Counted from the stretch's first letter, positions 32,544 through 42,171 are shown. The stretch is 64,000 bases of DNA from Georgenia satyanarayanai (GCF_023715365.1 NZ_JAMBNZ010000001.1:62001-126000); one strand, 5' to 3'. The notes: generated from the sequence alone by a model not told the origin. Numbers and translations: made by a program.

Positions 32544-33743
32544 CTACGCGGCGGCCGGGACCGGCTCGCGCTCCGTCGCCGTCGTCGTCCGTCGCTGCCG
32601 CAGCTCGAGGAGCGCGGAGGCGCCGAGGAGGACCAGACCCACCGCCGCGAGTGCGGCGCCGACGAGGTTGGGGGCGCGCAGCCCGGCACCGGCGGCGATG
32701 ACCGCGCCGCCCAGCCACGCGCCGATCGTGTTGGCGATGTTGAAGGCGGACTGGACGCCGGCGGAGACCATGGTCGGCGCGCCCCCGGCCTGCGCGACGA
32801 TCCGCATCTGGATCGCCGGGCCGAGGGCGAGGCTACCGAAGCCGAGGAGGACGAGGAGCACGACGGCGGCCGCCGGGCTGTCGAGGAACATGGTGAGGGC
32901 GAGGAGCACGGCGATGACGAGGACGAGCCCGCCGGCGAGGGTCGCGAGGGTGCTGCGGTCGGACATGCGCCCGCCGAGGAAGGAGCCGGCCGTCATGCCG
33001 ACGCCCACGAGGACGAGCACCCACGGCACCGAGGACTCCGCCAGCCCGGAGACGTCGGTGAGCATCGGCGTCACGTAGCTGTAGCTGGCGAACAGGCCGC
33101 CGAGCCCGAAGACGACGACAGCGAGCGTGAGGAGCACCTGCGGGCGCGCGAAGGCGGCGAGCTCGGCGCGCAGCGAGCCGGCGGCGGTGGTGTCGCGGGC
33201 GCCGCGCGGCGCGAGGACGGCAACGGCGACCGTCGCGAGGACCCCGACGAGCGCGATCGCCGCGAAGGTCCAGCGCCAGCCGGCCTGCTGGGCGATGAAG
33301 GTGCCCGCCGGGACGCCGACGACGTTGGCGATCGTGAGCCCGATCATGACCGTGGCCATCGCCTGACCCCGGCGCCCCGGGGCGACGAGCGAGGCCGCGA
33401 CGAGCACCCCGACGCCGAAGAACGCGCCGTGCGGCAGGCCGGTGAGGAAGCGCGTCGCGAGCAGCGCCTCGTGGGTGGGGGCGAGCGCGGAGAGGAAGTT
33501 GCCCAGGGTGAACAGGACGAGCAGGCCGACCAGGGTCCAGCGGCGGGCCAGCCGCACGGTCAGCGCGGTGAGCAGCGGAGCGCCGACGACGACACCGATC
33601 GCGTAGGAGGACACGTACTGTCCGGCGGTCGGGACGTCCACACCCAGGTCCGCGCCGACGATCGGCAGCATCCCCATGATGACGAACTCGGTGGTGCCGA
33701 TCCCGAAGGTGCCGAGCGCGAGGGCGAGGATGGCGATGGGCAC
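32544..33743 (-). CDS. MFS efflux transporter (AraJ/PbuE-like, DHA1 type)
   Basis: 399 residues, GTG start with GAGGAG 7 bases upstream and 12 hydrophobic helices. The first helix, FGIGTTEFVIMGMLP, and the loop GQYVSSYAIGVVVGAPL, then LTGLPHGAFFGVG, are markers of the AraJ/YdhP group of drug and metabolite exporters. No regulator is beside it. Substrate unknown. Convergent and nearly touching the flavohemoglobin gene. Confidence 0.88.
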   Translation of the reverse strand: MPIAILALALGTFGIGTTEFVIMGMLPIVGADLGVDVPTAGQYVSSYAIGVVVGAPLLTALTVRLARRWTLVGLLVLFTLGNFLSALAPTHEALLATRFLTGLPHGAFFGVGVLVAASLVAPGRRGQAMATVMIGLTIANVVGVPAGTFIAQQAGWRWTFAAIALVGVLATVAVAVLAPRGARDTTAAGSLRAELAAFARPQVLLTLAVVVFGLGGLFASYSYVTPMLTDVSGLAESSVPWVLVLVGVGMTAGSFLGGRMSDRSTLATLAGGLVLVIAVLLALTMFLDSPAAAVVLLVLLGFGSLALGPAIQMRIVAQAGGAPTMVSAGVQSAFNIANTIGAWLGGAVIAAGAGLRAPNLVGAALAAVGLVLLGASALLELRQRRTTTATEREPVPAAA

Positions 33744-33994
33744 AGGCAGACTCCTCGGGTGGCGCGGGAGAGCCGGCCGGAGGGGCGCGGGGCCGCGGTC
33801 ATGGCACGCGGCCGACGGCGTGGCGGCTCGCCGTCCACCCTACGAGCGCAGGCGCCGACAGTGCCGCCCGGACCCGCCCTGCGAGACGAGCGATGCGTCA
33901 CCCCTTCCGCCAGGAGCGGGCCGGTGGCAGGCTGTGCTCCCACCACGGCAGCCGTCCGTACCGGTCGCGGCTGCCCCGGGAGGAAGGGACGCCC

Positions 33995-34801
33995 GTGGAC
34001 CACGTGACCTCGCCGGACGGGACGGCGATCGCCTACCGGAGCGTGGGTGAGGGTCCGCCCGCCGTCGTCGTCAACGGAGCGCTGAGCGAGCACTCCTCCG
34101 CGCTGCCGCTGGCCCAAGCGCTGGCAGGAGACCTCCGGGTCACCGTCTACGACCGGCGCTCTCGCGGGCACAGCGGGGACCTGTCCCCCGGTGTCGCTGG
34201 CGCCGTCGAGCGGGAGCTGGCGGACCTGGCCGCGGTGGTGGAGACGGCGCTCGGCGAGGCCGGTGACGACGGCAAGAGTGGCGTGACGGTCATCGGCTCC
34301 TCCTCCGGCGGGCTGCTCGCGCTGGCCGCCGCGGCGACGGGCCTGCCGGTGGCGCGGGTCGTCGTCTTCGAGCCGCCCCTCGCGACACCCGGCTTCCCGC
34401 TGTCCGCGCCGCCCGACCTCCCCGAGCAGCTCCACGGGCTCATCGGCGAGGGGCGGCGAGGTGACGCCGTCGCCCTCTTCCTCACCTCCGCCGTCGGGCT
34501 GCCCGCCGCGGTGGTGGCCCAGATGAGGCAGCTGCCGGACTGGGCGGAGCGCGAGGCACTGGCGGCCAGCACCGTCTACGACACCGCGCTGTCGCGGCGC
34601 TACCCGGAGGTGGCCGCCTTCGGACCGCTCGACGTCCCCGTCCTGGCCCTCCACGGGGAGGGGACGTGGCCGATGCTCCGCGCCTCCGCCGTCGCCGTCG
34701 GGCAGGCCCTCCCCCGCGGCCAGCACCGCGCGGTGGCGGGCGCCGACCACCGGCTGGACCCGCACGCCGTCGCCGCCGCGGTGCGCGAGCACCTCACGTA
34801 G
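33995..34801 (+). CDS. alpha/beta-fold hydrolase
   Basis: 268 residues, GTG start at 33995 with GGAGGAAGG upstream. The pattern DGTAIAYRSVGEGPPAVVVNGAL is the HG-type oxyanion strand, VYDRRSRGHSGD is the usual D-R-R-G-x-G-x-S loop, and the nucleophile elbow is GSSSGGLLAL with Ser near residue 106. The terminal AGADHRLDP carries the probable catalytic His. Similar proteins are esterases or haloperoxidase-like hydrolases. An open frame upstream of 33995 has no ribosome site and was not used. Confidence 0.82.
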   Translation: MDHVTSPDGTAIAYRSVGEGPPAVVVNGALSEHSSALPLAQALAGDLRVTVYDRRSRGHSGDLSPGVAGAVERELADLAAVVETALGEAGDDGKSGVTVIGSSSGGLLALAAAATGLPVARVVVFEPPLATPGFPLSAPPDLPEQLHGLIGEGRRGDAVALFLTSAVGLPAAVVAQMRQLPDWAEREALAASTVYDTALSRRYPEVAAFGPLDVPVLALHGEGTWPMLRASAVAVGQALPRGQHRAVAGADHRLDPHAVAAAVREHLT

Positions 34802-34887
34802 GGCCACCTCCGGTCGCGCGGCCCGGCAGCGCGTGTTTCGGTGGGACGGTCCCGGCCGTGAGGGCCGGCTGCCCACGAGGAGGACAC

Positions 34888-35370
34888 ATGACTGACGAGG
34901 GAACCCGGAAGGTCGCCGAGCTCATCAAGGACGCTCGCATCGCCATGCTCACGACGGTCGACGCGGACGGGCGGCTGGTGAGCCGGCCGATGGGCCTGCA
35001 GGAGGTCGAGTTCGACGGCGACCTGTGGTTCTTCGCCGACGACCGCTCCGACACCGTCTCCGAGGTGGCCGCCAACCCGGCCGTCAACGTCTCCTTCAGC
35101 TCCGGGGACTCGTGGGTGTCGATCACCGGGATCGCGTCCGTCGTCCGCGACCGCGCCAAGTCCGAGGAGCTGTGGAACAGCTTCGTCGAGGCGTGGTTCC
35201 CCGACGGCCCGGACACCCCCGGCGTCGTCCTCCTCAAGGTCGACACGCACGCCGCCCAGTACTGGGACACCCCGGGCGGCAAGGTCGTCCAGCTCTACAG
35301 CATGATCAAGTCCAAGGTTGTCGGGGAGCGTTACGACGGCGGGGACTCGGGCACCGTCCAGCTCGACTGA
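34888..35370 (+). CDS. PNPOx-fold general stress protein (pyridoxamine 5'-phosphate oxidase family)
   Basis: 160 residues with GAGGAGG before the ATG. The sequence KVAELIKDARIAMLTTVDADGRLVSRPMGLQEVEFDGDLWFFADDRSDTV is the split-barrel flavin-binding pattern of the general stress protein 26 group. The C-terminus with PGVVLLKVDTHAAQYWDTPGGKVVQL is also typical. These proteins bind FMN or F420 and have uncertain, probably redox or stress, roles. A strong 13-bp hairpin follows. Confidence 0.88.
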   Translation: MTDEGTRKVAELIKDARIAMLTTVDADGRLVSRPMGLQEVEFDGDLWFFADDRSDTVSEVAANPAVNVSFSSGDSWVSITGIASVVRDRAKSEELWNSFVEAWFPDGPDTPGVVLLKVDTHAAQYWDTPGGKVVQLYSMIKSKVVGERYDGGDSGTVQLD

Positions 35371-35384
35371 CACCGGCCTGGACG

Positions 35385-35422
35385 GAGTGGGACGGAGCAC
35401 GGAATAGAGCTCCGTCCCACTC
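35385..35422 (+). terminator. hairpin terminator
   Basis: GAGTGGGACGGAG and CTCCGTCCCACTC, a perfect 13-bp stem with a 12-base loop, begin 14 bases after the stop of the stress protein gene and are followed by GCTTGTTC. Confidence 0.85.
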
Positions 35423-35527
35423 GCTTGTTCGACATAGACTCGGCCGCCGGTGCGCGAGGTTGCCCCCGCGGGAGCGACCGAGCGCCGTGGGCCTGCGTAC
35501 GTCAGAACCACGTCCCAGGAGCTGCCC

Positions 35528-36994
35528 ATGAGCGTCGACGAGCGCACCACCCCCGCCACCACCGGGGCGGAGGACACGATCCCCGGGCCGGTCACGCTCG
35601 TCATCGGGATCCTGCTCGTCGCCTCCTTCGTCATGATCCTCAACGAGACGGTCATGAGCGTGGCCATCCCGCGGCTCATGGAGGAGTTCACCGTCACGGC
35701 GGCGACGGCGCAGTGGCTGACGACGGCGTTCATGCTCACCATGGCGGTGGTCATCCCGACGACGGGTCTCATCCTCACCCGCTTCTCCACCCGCTCGGTC
35801 TTCCTCGCCGCCATGGGCACCTTCACCGCGGGCACCGCGCTCGCCGCCGTCGCCCCGGTGTTCCCGGTGCTCGTCGCCGCGCGCGTCGTCCAGGCCAGCG
35901 GCACCGCCGTCATGCTGCCGCTGCTCATCACCACCGTGCTCACCTTCGTTCCGGTCTCCCGCCGCGGCCGCACGATGGGCCTCATCTCCATCGTCATCGC
36001 CGTCGCACCGGCCGTCGGCCCCACGTTCTCCGGGTTCGTCCTCGCGAACCTCGGCTGGCGCTGGATGTTCCTCACCGTGCTGCCGGTCGCGGCGATCGCG
36101 CTCGTCGTCGGCGGCTCGCTCGTCAAGAACATCACGACGCCGCGGGCCGTCCCCGTCGACGTCCTGTCGATCGTGCTCTCCGCCGCCGCCTTCGGCGGGC
36201 TCATCTACGGGTTGAGCAGCATCGGCGAGGCCACCGAGGGCGGAGCAGCGGTCTCCCCGGCGGTGCCGCTCATCATCGGTGTGCTGTCCCTGGCGCTGTT
36301 CACCCGGCGCCAGCTCGGCCTGCAGCGCGAGGACGCCGCCCTGCTCGACCTGCGTCCCTTCCGCTCGCGGACCTTCACCGTCAGCCTCCTCATGATGCTC
36401 ATCTCGATGGGCGCGCTGTTCGGCACGCTCATCCTGCTGCCGATGTTCCTCCAGAACGTCATGGGGCTGACGACGCTGCAGACGGGGCTCGTCCTCCTGC
36501 CGGGTGGGCTCACCATGGGCCTCATCGCCCCGCTCGTGGGCCGGCTCTACGACCGCATCGGGCCGCGCCCGCTCGTCATCCCGGGCTCCGTCGTCGTCGC
36601 GACCGCGCTGAGCCTCATGACCCTCCTCTCCGCCGCGAGCCCGACCTGGCACGTCGTCCTGATCCACGTGCTGCTCAGCGTGGGCCTCGGCTTCCTCATG
36701 ACCCCGCTCATGACGTCGGCGCTCGGGTCGGTGGAGCCGGCGCTGTACTCGCACGGCAGCGCCATCCTCAACACCCTGCAGCAGCTCGCCGGCGGCGCCG
36801 GCACGGCGCTGTTCATCACCGTGATGACCACGCGTACCGCCGCGGGCGTCACCGAGGGCCTGGGCGCGCTCGAGGCGCAGGCCGGCGGCATCCACGACGC
36901 GTTCCTCTGCGGCGCGGTCCTCGCCGTCCTCGCGGTCGCGATCTCCTTCCTCGTGAGGAAGCCCGCGCCGGTCCCCGCCAGCGTGGGTCACTGA
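35528..36994 (+). CDS. MFS drug efflux transporter (DHA2/EmrB type, 14 helices)
   Basis: 488 residues, ATG at 35528 with AGGAG 7 bases upstream. The first helix ends LNETVMSVAIPRLMEEFTV (the DHA2 motif with Asn-Glu in place of Asp), and AQWLTTAFMLTMAVVIPTTGLI, QASGTAVMLPLLITTVLTFVP and GLISIVIAVAPAVGPTFSGFVL follow the QacA/EmrB pattern. About 14 helices. It exports drugs using the proton gradient. No TetR regulator is nearby. Start was chosen at the ATG because an upstream frame lacks a ribosome site. Confidence 0.9.
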   Translation: MSVDERTTPATTGAEDTIPGPVTLVIGILLVASFVMILNETVMSVAIPRLMEEFTVTAATAQWLTTAFMLTMAVVIPTTGLILTRFSTRSVFLAAMGTFTAGTALAAVAPVFPVLVAARVVQASGTAVMLPLLITTVLTFVPVSRRGRTMGLISIVIAVAPAVGPTFSGFVLANLGWRWMFLTVLPVAAIALVVGGSLVKNITTPRAVPVDVLSIVLSAAAFGGLIYGLSSIGEATEGGAAVSPAVPLIIGVLSLALFTRRQLGLQREDAALLDLRPFRSRTFTVSLLMMLISMGALFGTLILLPMFLQNVMGLTTLQTGLVLLPGGLTMGLIAPLVGRLYDRIGPRPLVIPGSVVVATALSLMTLLSAASPTWHVVLIHVLLSVGLGFLMTPLMTSALGSVEPALYSHGSAILNTLQQLAGGAGTALFITVMTTRTAAGVTEGLGALEAQAGGIHDAFLCGAVLAVLAVAISFLVRKPAPVPASVGH

Positions 36995-37092
36995 GGGTCC
37001 GCGCCCGCGCCCCCACTCTTCCTCGCCGACAGCCGGATTCCTCCGCCACGCCAACTCCGCTGGTGTCGGTGGCGGCTGCCACACTTGGGGGC

Positions 37093-38031
37093 ATGCCGAA
37101 GAAGAAGCGCCGCCCTCGTAAGCCAGCCGCGCGACGCCCGGAGCGCCAGCGGCCGCCCGCCGGGGGGTCCCTGGGAGCGAACGTCGTCGACTACGCGGTC
37201 GAGCAGGGTGTGGACGTCTCGGACCCCGCTCAGCTGGCGGCGTACATGGAGATGTACAACGCCCTGCCGCTGGAGGAGCGCGTGATGATCAGTGACGGCC
37301 TTTGGCGTGAGGACGTCGACGACGACGAGCTCGACGACGTCCTCCTCCCGCCATTCCTCGACCGGATGCCCGACGACGAGACGATGGAGGGCGTGCTCGC
37401 CGGCGTCGACGAGCACGCCCTCTTCGTCGACGCGCCGCTCATGCGGCGTGCCGACATCCTCATGCGTGCGATCGGGTCGAGGCAGCCGTTCGACCCGGAG
37501 GAGGGTTTCGGGCGGACGATGACGCTCGAGCTGCTGGGGAAGTTCGGCTACGACGCCGAGGAGGACGTCGAGACCACGTGGGACGCCCCGCCGGTGAGCG
37601 CGCTCGTCGCCGGGCTGGTGGGCGGCGGGTTCCTCGAGCTCCGAGACGGTCAGCTCGTCCCCTCCGCGGGCGTCGCGCCCTGGGCGTGGCCGGACGACGC
37701 TCCCGAGGAGCGGGTGGTCGTCGGCCGCATCCTCTACGCGACGACCCTGAGCGCGTTCCTCGAGGAGCAGGACGGCGTCTCCGCAGCGATCGCGCCGCCG
37801 CTCACCGCGATGGCACTCATGTCGGCCGTCGCCCCGGACGGGCTGCACGTCCCCGAGGCCACCGACGAGCCGGACGGCTACGAGGACCTGCGGCTCGCCG
37901 TCCGGGACGACCTCCTCGCCCTCGAGGACATCGGCATCGTCACCCGCGACGGCGACACCTTCTTCGCCTCCCCGGTCCTCATCACGGTCCTTCCTGCGGT
38001 GATCGAGGACCTGGAAGTCACCCTGGAGTGA
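37093..38031 (+). CDS. hypothetical protein, acidic with basic N-terminal tail
   Basis: 312 residues. The first 25 residues are Lys/Arg/Pro-rich (MPKKKRRPRKPAARRPERQR), then an acidic helical body begins at NVVDYAVEQGVDVSDPAQLAAYMEMYNALPLEERVM. No signal peptide, no membrane helix. I do not recognise the family. The middle section (LLGKFGYDAEEDVETTWDAPPVSAL...GGGFLELRDGQLVPSAGV) looks winged-helix-like near its end, with a beta hairpin of the form LRDGQLVPS, and that is only an impression. It stands alone, 98 bases after the MFS gene. Confidence 0.6.
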   Translation: MPKKKRRPRKPAARRPERQRPPAGGSLGANVVDYAVEQGVDVSDPAQLAAYMEMYNALPLEERVMISDGLWREDVDDDELDDVLLPPFLDRMPDDETMEGVLAGVDEHALFVDAPLMRRADILMRAIGSRQPFDPEEGFGRTMTLELLGKFGYDAEEDVETTWDAPPVSALVAGLVGGGFLELRDGQLVPSAGVAPWAWPDDAPEERVVVGRILYATTLSAFLEEQDGVSAAIAPPLTAMALMSAVAPDGLHVPEATDEPDGYEDLRLAVRDDLLALEDIGIVTRDGDTFFASPVLITVLPAVIEDLEVTLE

Positions 38032-38266
38032 CCGGGCGCCGGGACCGTCACGGGAGGAACGCCACCTCGACGGGCTCACCAGGGACGACGCGACCAGCAC
38101 GAGATCCCCTCCGACCGCTGTGCACCGTCGCGACCCCTCCAACGTGCCGCGGGCTGCGGCCGTGGAGCTCGGCCGTAGCGCGCGGGTGCGGCCGGGCGTT
38201 GTGGTTTGTAGCGTCGAGGAGGGGTGCGCGACCCCGCGCTCCCCGACCCGACCACAGGAGGACGCG

Positions 38267-38668
38267 ATGAGAACCGCCGAGATGATTGCCAGCTCACCCG
38301 CTCAGACAGGAGTTGACCCCGAGCTCCTGGCGCGCACGATCGATGCGCTCGTCGCGTGCGCGCAGACCTGCACCGCCTGTGCGGACGCGTGCCTGAGCGA
38401 GGAGATGGTCGCCGAGATGCGCGCCTGCATCCGCACCGACCTCGACTGCGCCGACGTCTGCGACACCACCGCCCGGGTGCTGTCCCGGCAGACCGCGTAC
38501 AACGCCGAGGTCACCCGCGCCCTGCTCCAGGCGTGCATCCAGGTCTGTCGCACCTGCGGCGACGAGTGCGCCTCGCACGCCGACCGCCACGAGCACTGCC
38601 GCATCTGCGCCGAGGTCTGCCGCGCCTGTGAGCAGGCCTGCGCGGAGCTGCTCGCCGCGATCGGCTAG
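38267..38668 (+). CDS. cysteine-rich four-helix bundle copper-binding protein (Csp/DUF326)
   Basis: 133 residues with 16 cysteines spaced along four helices: CAQTCTACADAC, then CIRTDLDCADVC, CIQVCRTCGDEC and CRICAEVCRACEQAC. This matches Csp copper-storage proteins, which line their bundle with Cys to hold many Cu(I) ions in the cytosol (no signal peptide here). ACAGGAGG is the ribosome site. No CopA or CsoR gene is next to it. The number and spacing of Cys is complete, so it is likely functional. Confidence 0.9.
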   Translation: MRTAEMIASSPAQTGVDPELLARTIDALVACAQTCTACADACLSEEMVAEMRACIRTDLDCADVCDTTARVLSRQTAYNAEVTRALLQACIQVCRTCGDECASHADRHEHCRICAEVCRACEQACAELLAAIG

Positions 38669-38723
38669 GTTCCTGCACCCGCAGGAACGGCCAGATCCTC
38701 CGGAGGAACCCGGCTCTCGGTAA

Positions 38724-38764
38724 CACGTGCGGTCTCGCAACACGTGCGCTCTCGGTCACACGTG
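38724..38764. repeat. three CACGTG-centred repeats
   Basis: CACGTGCG recurs at 38724, 38741 and 38759 in units of about 17-18 bases (each contains CTCGGT or GTCTCGC before it). They lie in a 177-base gap between the copper protein and the GH3 gene, where both transcripts end. No terminator-like stem was seen elsewhere in the gap. Confidence 0.7.
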
Positions 38765-38845
38765 CGCTCTTGGGTGCGGGAGGGTTGATGGGTGGGGGTG
38801 GTCGGACGGCGGGGCGCTTGTCGCCCCGCCGTCCCACCCCGTGGC

Positions 38846-41800
38846 TCAGCCGGCCGTGGTGCGGCGGCGAGCGGTGAGGAGGCCGCCTCCGACCGCGAGG
38901 AGGCCGAGCGCCGTGAGGGCGAGCGTCCCGCCCACGCCGGTCGACGGGAGCCGCCCGCCACCGGGCTGGGCGTCCGCGTCCTCCGTCGGCTCGGCGGGCT
39001 CGGTGGGCGCCGGCGGGTCGGTCGGCTCGGCCGGGTCGGTGGGCACCGGCGTCGTCGGCTCCTCGGCCGGCGACTCCTCCACGAGCCGGACGGTCGCCAG
39101 GCGCACGTCACCGCGCGCCACGAGGTAGAGGTCGTGGACCCCGGCCGCGACGTCCCCGAGCTCGGCGGACGCCACCTCGTACGCGTAGCGGTCCCCCGTG
39201 CTCGGGACCTCGACGGTGCCGAGGAGCTCGCCGTCCGGGCCGTCGAGCCGCACCTCGACCTCCGTCGGACCCTCCGTCTCGCGCGCGGCCGCAACCTCGA
39301 ACGTCCGGCCCGCGGACTCCGCGAGGCGCACGTCGTGGAAGGCCAGCCACTCGCCGTCGCCGGCTGCCGCGCTGTCCCCCGCCGCCCTCGTCCGGTCGAC
39401 AATCTCGACGCCCGCGTACGCGTCGAAGTCGACGGCGTCCTCCCCGTCGGTGAGGTCCCGCTCGCGGGGCACCACCTCGCCGGTGACGACGAACCGCGAC
39501 TGCGCCCGCACGTCCTGCGACGAGCTGCCGACGAGCACGTCGTACCGGCCCGGAGAGACGACCTCGGCGTCGGTCTCGACCTCCCAGTAGGCCAAGTCCG
39601 CGGCCGGCAGGGAGAAGCTCACCGTCCGGGTCTGTCCCGCGGGCACCGCGACACGCTGGAAGTCACGCAGCGTCTGCCGTGCCTGCTCGACCGGCGCGTC
39701 GAGGGTGCGGGTGTAGAGCTGGACGACCTCGTCGCTGTCCCGCGCCCCCGCGTTGGTGACGTCCACCGCCACCGCCACGGTGCCGTCCGGCGCCACCTCG
39801 TCCGACCCGAGCCGCGCCGCGGAGTACTCGAAGTCCGTGTACGTGAGACCGTGACCGAAGGGGAAGCGCGCCTCCCCGTCGAAGTACTGGTACGTCGTCC
39901 CGGCCTGGGCGACGTCGTACTCGAGGATGCTCTCGGGCAGGTCCTCGACCGAGCGGTACCAGGTCTGCGTGAGCCGGCCGGCCGGGGACTCGTCCCCGAG
40001 CAGCACCTCCGCCAGCGCGGTGCCCGTCTCCTGCCCGGCGTGCGAGGTCCACAGGACCGTCGGCAGGTCGTCGGGGACGGCCACCGGGTAGCTCGTCATG
40101 AGGACGACGACGACGTTCTCGTTGGCCTCCGCCACCGCCTCCACGAGCTCCTCCTGCGCGGGTGAGAGCCGGATGTCGGCTCGGTCCTGCGTCTCTCGTC
40201 CGTTGATGTAGGGGTTGTTCCCCACGACGACGACGGCGGTGTCGGCCTCCGCGGCGACGGCCACCGCCTCCTCGGCGCCCTCCGCCAACGTCTCGACGAC
40301 GAAGCGGGTGGCGTCCTCGGCCTCCGCGGCCGCGGTGACCCCGCCGTCCTCGCCGACGGAGAGGTAGCGGCCGTTCTGGACGTTGCGGACGATCGTCGTC
40401 CCGTCCTCGGCGTCCTCGAGGTTGAAGGTCTCGCGCACCTCCCAGCCGTTCGGCTGCACCTGGTCGTTGCGCACGACGTCGTCCCAGCCGCGCGAGAGGT
40501 ACTTCCCGTTCGCCTCCGTGCGCAGCGCGTAGACGCCCTCGCCCCAGTCGAAGAGCTGCAGGGTCTCCGCCGGGCCGGCGGCGTCCGGCCTGGCGGTGAC
40601 CTCGCCACCCTCCTCGCCGGCGGGCGCGCTGAGGTAGGCGCCGGTCGCGGCCACGCGCAGGGCCACGGAGTCCACGCCCTCGCTCGTCGTCACCTGCTCG
40701 GCGCCGAGCCGCCCGGTGAGCCCGTCCAGCGCGGTGACGCGGTAGGGCATCGTGCCGGAGTACCAGTCCTCGTAGAGGGTGTCGCTGAGCGGGCCGACGA
40801 CGGCGACGCTCCCGTCCTCGCCTAGCGGCAGTGCGTCGTCGTCGTTCTCGAGGAGGACCATCTGCGCGAGGGCCGCCTCGTGGGCGAGATCCTGGTGCTC
40901 CGGGGCGTTGATGACCTCCTCGGTGATGTCCTCGTAGGGGTTGAGGCCCGGCGGGTCGAAGTCGCCGAGGCGGAAGCGTACGGGCAGCATGTGCCGCAGC
41001 GCGCCGTCGAGATCCTCCTCGGTGAGCAGCCCCTGCTCGAGCGCGTCGGTGAGGTTCCCGGTCGTGAAGTTCGGGTCCTCCCCGCGGTCGGTGAAGCTGT
41101 CGATGCCCGCCTGGACGAGTGCCGCGTGACTCTCGGCGTGGGTGTCGTAGTAGCCCTGGACGTCCACGACGTTGCCTGGCGCGTACGCGTCGGAGACGAC
41201 GAGGAGCTCCTCCTCGCTCCACGTGCGCGCCTGCTCGATGAGCGGCGACAGGTGGGCGGGACGTCCGTTGACGAAGTTGTAGGACGCCATCATCCCGTTG
41301 GCCGCGCCGGCGGAGAGGGCCGCCTCGAAGGCGGGCAGCCAGTACTCGTGGAGCGCCCGCGGCGGAAGGCTGGAGTTGGTCGTGTCACGCCGGACCTCGT
41401 TGTTGTAGCCGATGAAGTGCTTGAGCATCGGCGCGGCCCGCAGGTAGGTCTCGTCGTCACCCTGGATGCCGCCGGCGTAGGCGGTGGACATGACGCCGGT
41501 GTGGTGGGCGTCCTCGGAGTAGCCCTCCTCGTTGCGCCCCGCCCGCGGGTCGCGGAGGAGGTCGACGACGGGCGCCCACAGGTTGAGCCCGTGGTAGTCC
41601 GGGTCGAGGTGGTGAAAGCCGCGCGCCTCGGTGCCTACGACCTCCCCGACCCGGCTAAGAAGCTCCGGGTCCCAGGTGGAGCCCAGGCCGATGGCCTGAG
41701 GGAACACCGTCGCCTCGCCGAGCCAGGCCACGCCGTGCAGTGCCTCCGTGCCGGTGCGGAACGCTGGCAGCCCCAGGCGCGGGATCCCAGGCTGCCACTG

Positions 41801-41998
41801 GTGCATGAGCGAGACCTTCTCCTCGAGCGTGAGCCGAGTGATGAGGTCCTCCACCCGCTGCTCGAGCGGCAGGCCGGGGTCGCGGAACGGTGGGTCGTCG
41901 GTGGCGCTGGTGGCCGGTGGCACGAGCGTCGCGAGCATGAGCGCCGCCAGCCCGGCGACGGCGGCCCGGCGCCGGTGACGGATCAGTCGAGATGACAA
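38846..41998 (-). CDS. sortase-anchored GH3 beta-glucosidase/xylosidase
   Basis: 1050 residues, TTG start at 41998 just after GGGGGA. Signal peptide at about 8-32. GH3 N-domain (about 60-330) with EALHGVAW, KHFIGYNNE and LVVSDAYAPGNV (nucleophile Asp in SDA instead of SDW). The C-domain is split by a fascin-like beta-trefoil insert (about 460-610: RVAATGAYLSAP, EANGKYLSRGW, VQNGRYLSVGED). An Fn3-like domain (about 730-830), a CBM6-like domain (about 870-985) and a proline/threonine spacer precede LPSTG at 1017-1021, a helix and Arg-rich tail. Sortase would anchor it to the wall. It faces the LacI gene with operators between them. Confidence 0.9.
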   Translation of the reverse strand: MSSRLIRHRRRAAVAGLAALMLATLVPPATSATDDPPFRDPGLPLEQRVEDLITRLTLEEKVSLMHQWQPGIPRLGLPAFRTGTEALHGVAWLGEATVFPQAIGLGSTWDPELLSRVGEVVGTEARGFHHLDPDYHGLNLWAPVVDLLRDPRAGRNEEGYSEDAHHTGVMSTAYAGGIQGDDETYLRAAPMLKHFIGYNNEVRRDTTNSSLPPRALHEYWLPAFEAALSAGAANGMMASYNFVNGRPAHLSPLIEQARTWSEEELLVVSDAYAPGNVVDVQGYYDTHAESHAALVQAGIDSFTDRGEDPNFTTGNLTDALEQGLLTEEDLDGALRHMLPVRFRLGDFDPPGLNPYEDITEEVINAPEHQDLAHEAALAQMVLLENDDDALPLGEDGSVAVVGPLSDTLYEDWYSGTMPYRVTALDGLTGRLGAEQVTTSEGVDSVALRVAATGAYLSAPAGEEGGEVTARPDAAGPAETLQLFDWGEGVYALRTEANGKYLSRGWDDVVRNDQVQPNGWEVRETFNLEDAEDGTTIVRNVQNGRYLSVGEDGGVTAAAEAEDATRFVVETLAEGAEEAVAVAAEADTAVVVVGNNPYINGRETQDRADIRLSPAQEELVEAVAEANENVVVVLMTSYPVAVPDDLPTVLWTSHAGQETGTALAEVLLGDESPAGRLTQTWYRSVEDLPESILEYDVAQAGTTYQYFDGEARFPFGHGLTYTDFEYSAARLGSDEVAPDGTVAVAVDVTNAGARDSDEVVQLYTRTLDAPVEQARQTLRDFQRVAVPAGQTRTVSFSLPAADLAYWEVETDAEVVSPGRYDVLVGSSSQDVRAQSRFVVTGEVVPRERDLTDGEDAVDFDAYAGVEIVDRTRAAGDSAAAGDGEWLAFHDVRLAESAGRTFEVAAARETEGPTEVEVRLDGPDGELLGTVEVPSTGDRYAYEVASAELGDVAAGVHDLYLVARGDVRLATVRLVEESPAEEPTTPVPTDPAEPTDPPAPTEPAEPTEDADAQPGGGRLPSTGVGGTLALTALGLLAVGGGLLTARRRTTAG

Positions 41999-42046
41999 GG
42001 GTCCCCCTTGAGTCGGCCGGCGCGCGTCCCTGCGCCCGGCATCATC

Positions 42047-42073
42047 GAAACGCTTCGCCTGTCGAAGCGCTTC
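42047..42073. promoter_or_regulatory. two LacI-family operators (O1, O2) upstream of GH3
   Basis: GAAACGCTTC at 42047-42056 and GAAGCGCTTC at 42064-42073, both near-palindromes of the LacI type with C-G centre. They lie 49-75 bases upstream of the GH3 start. The same sequence recurs at O3, O4 and O5. Confidence 0.8.
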
Positions 42074-42171
42074 CCAACGTATGACCCACCTCACCCCGCG
42101 GTCAAGACCCCGGCCGGCATCCGGGCGATGCCCGGGCGGACATCTCGGCGAGCCCAATCGAGACCAGGGCA

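Noticed and set aside
35425-37092. long plus-strand frame leading into the hypothetical protein at 37093
   Set aside because: Codons upstream of 37093 are out-of-frame copies of the MFS gene. The protein really starts at the ATG at 37093.
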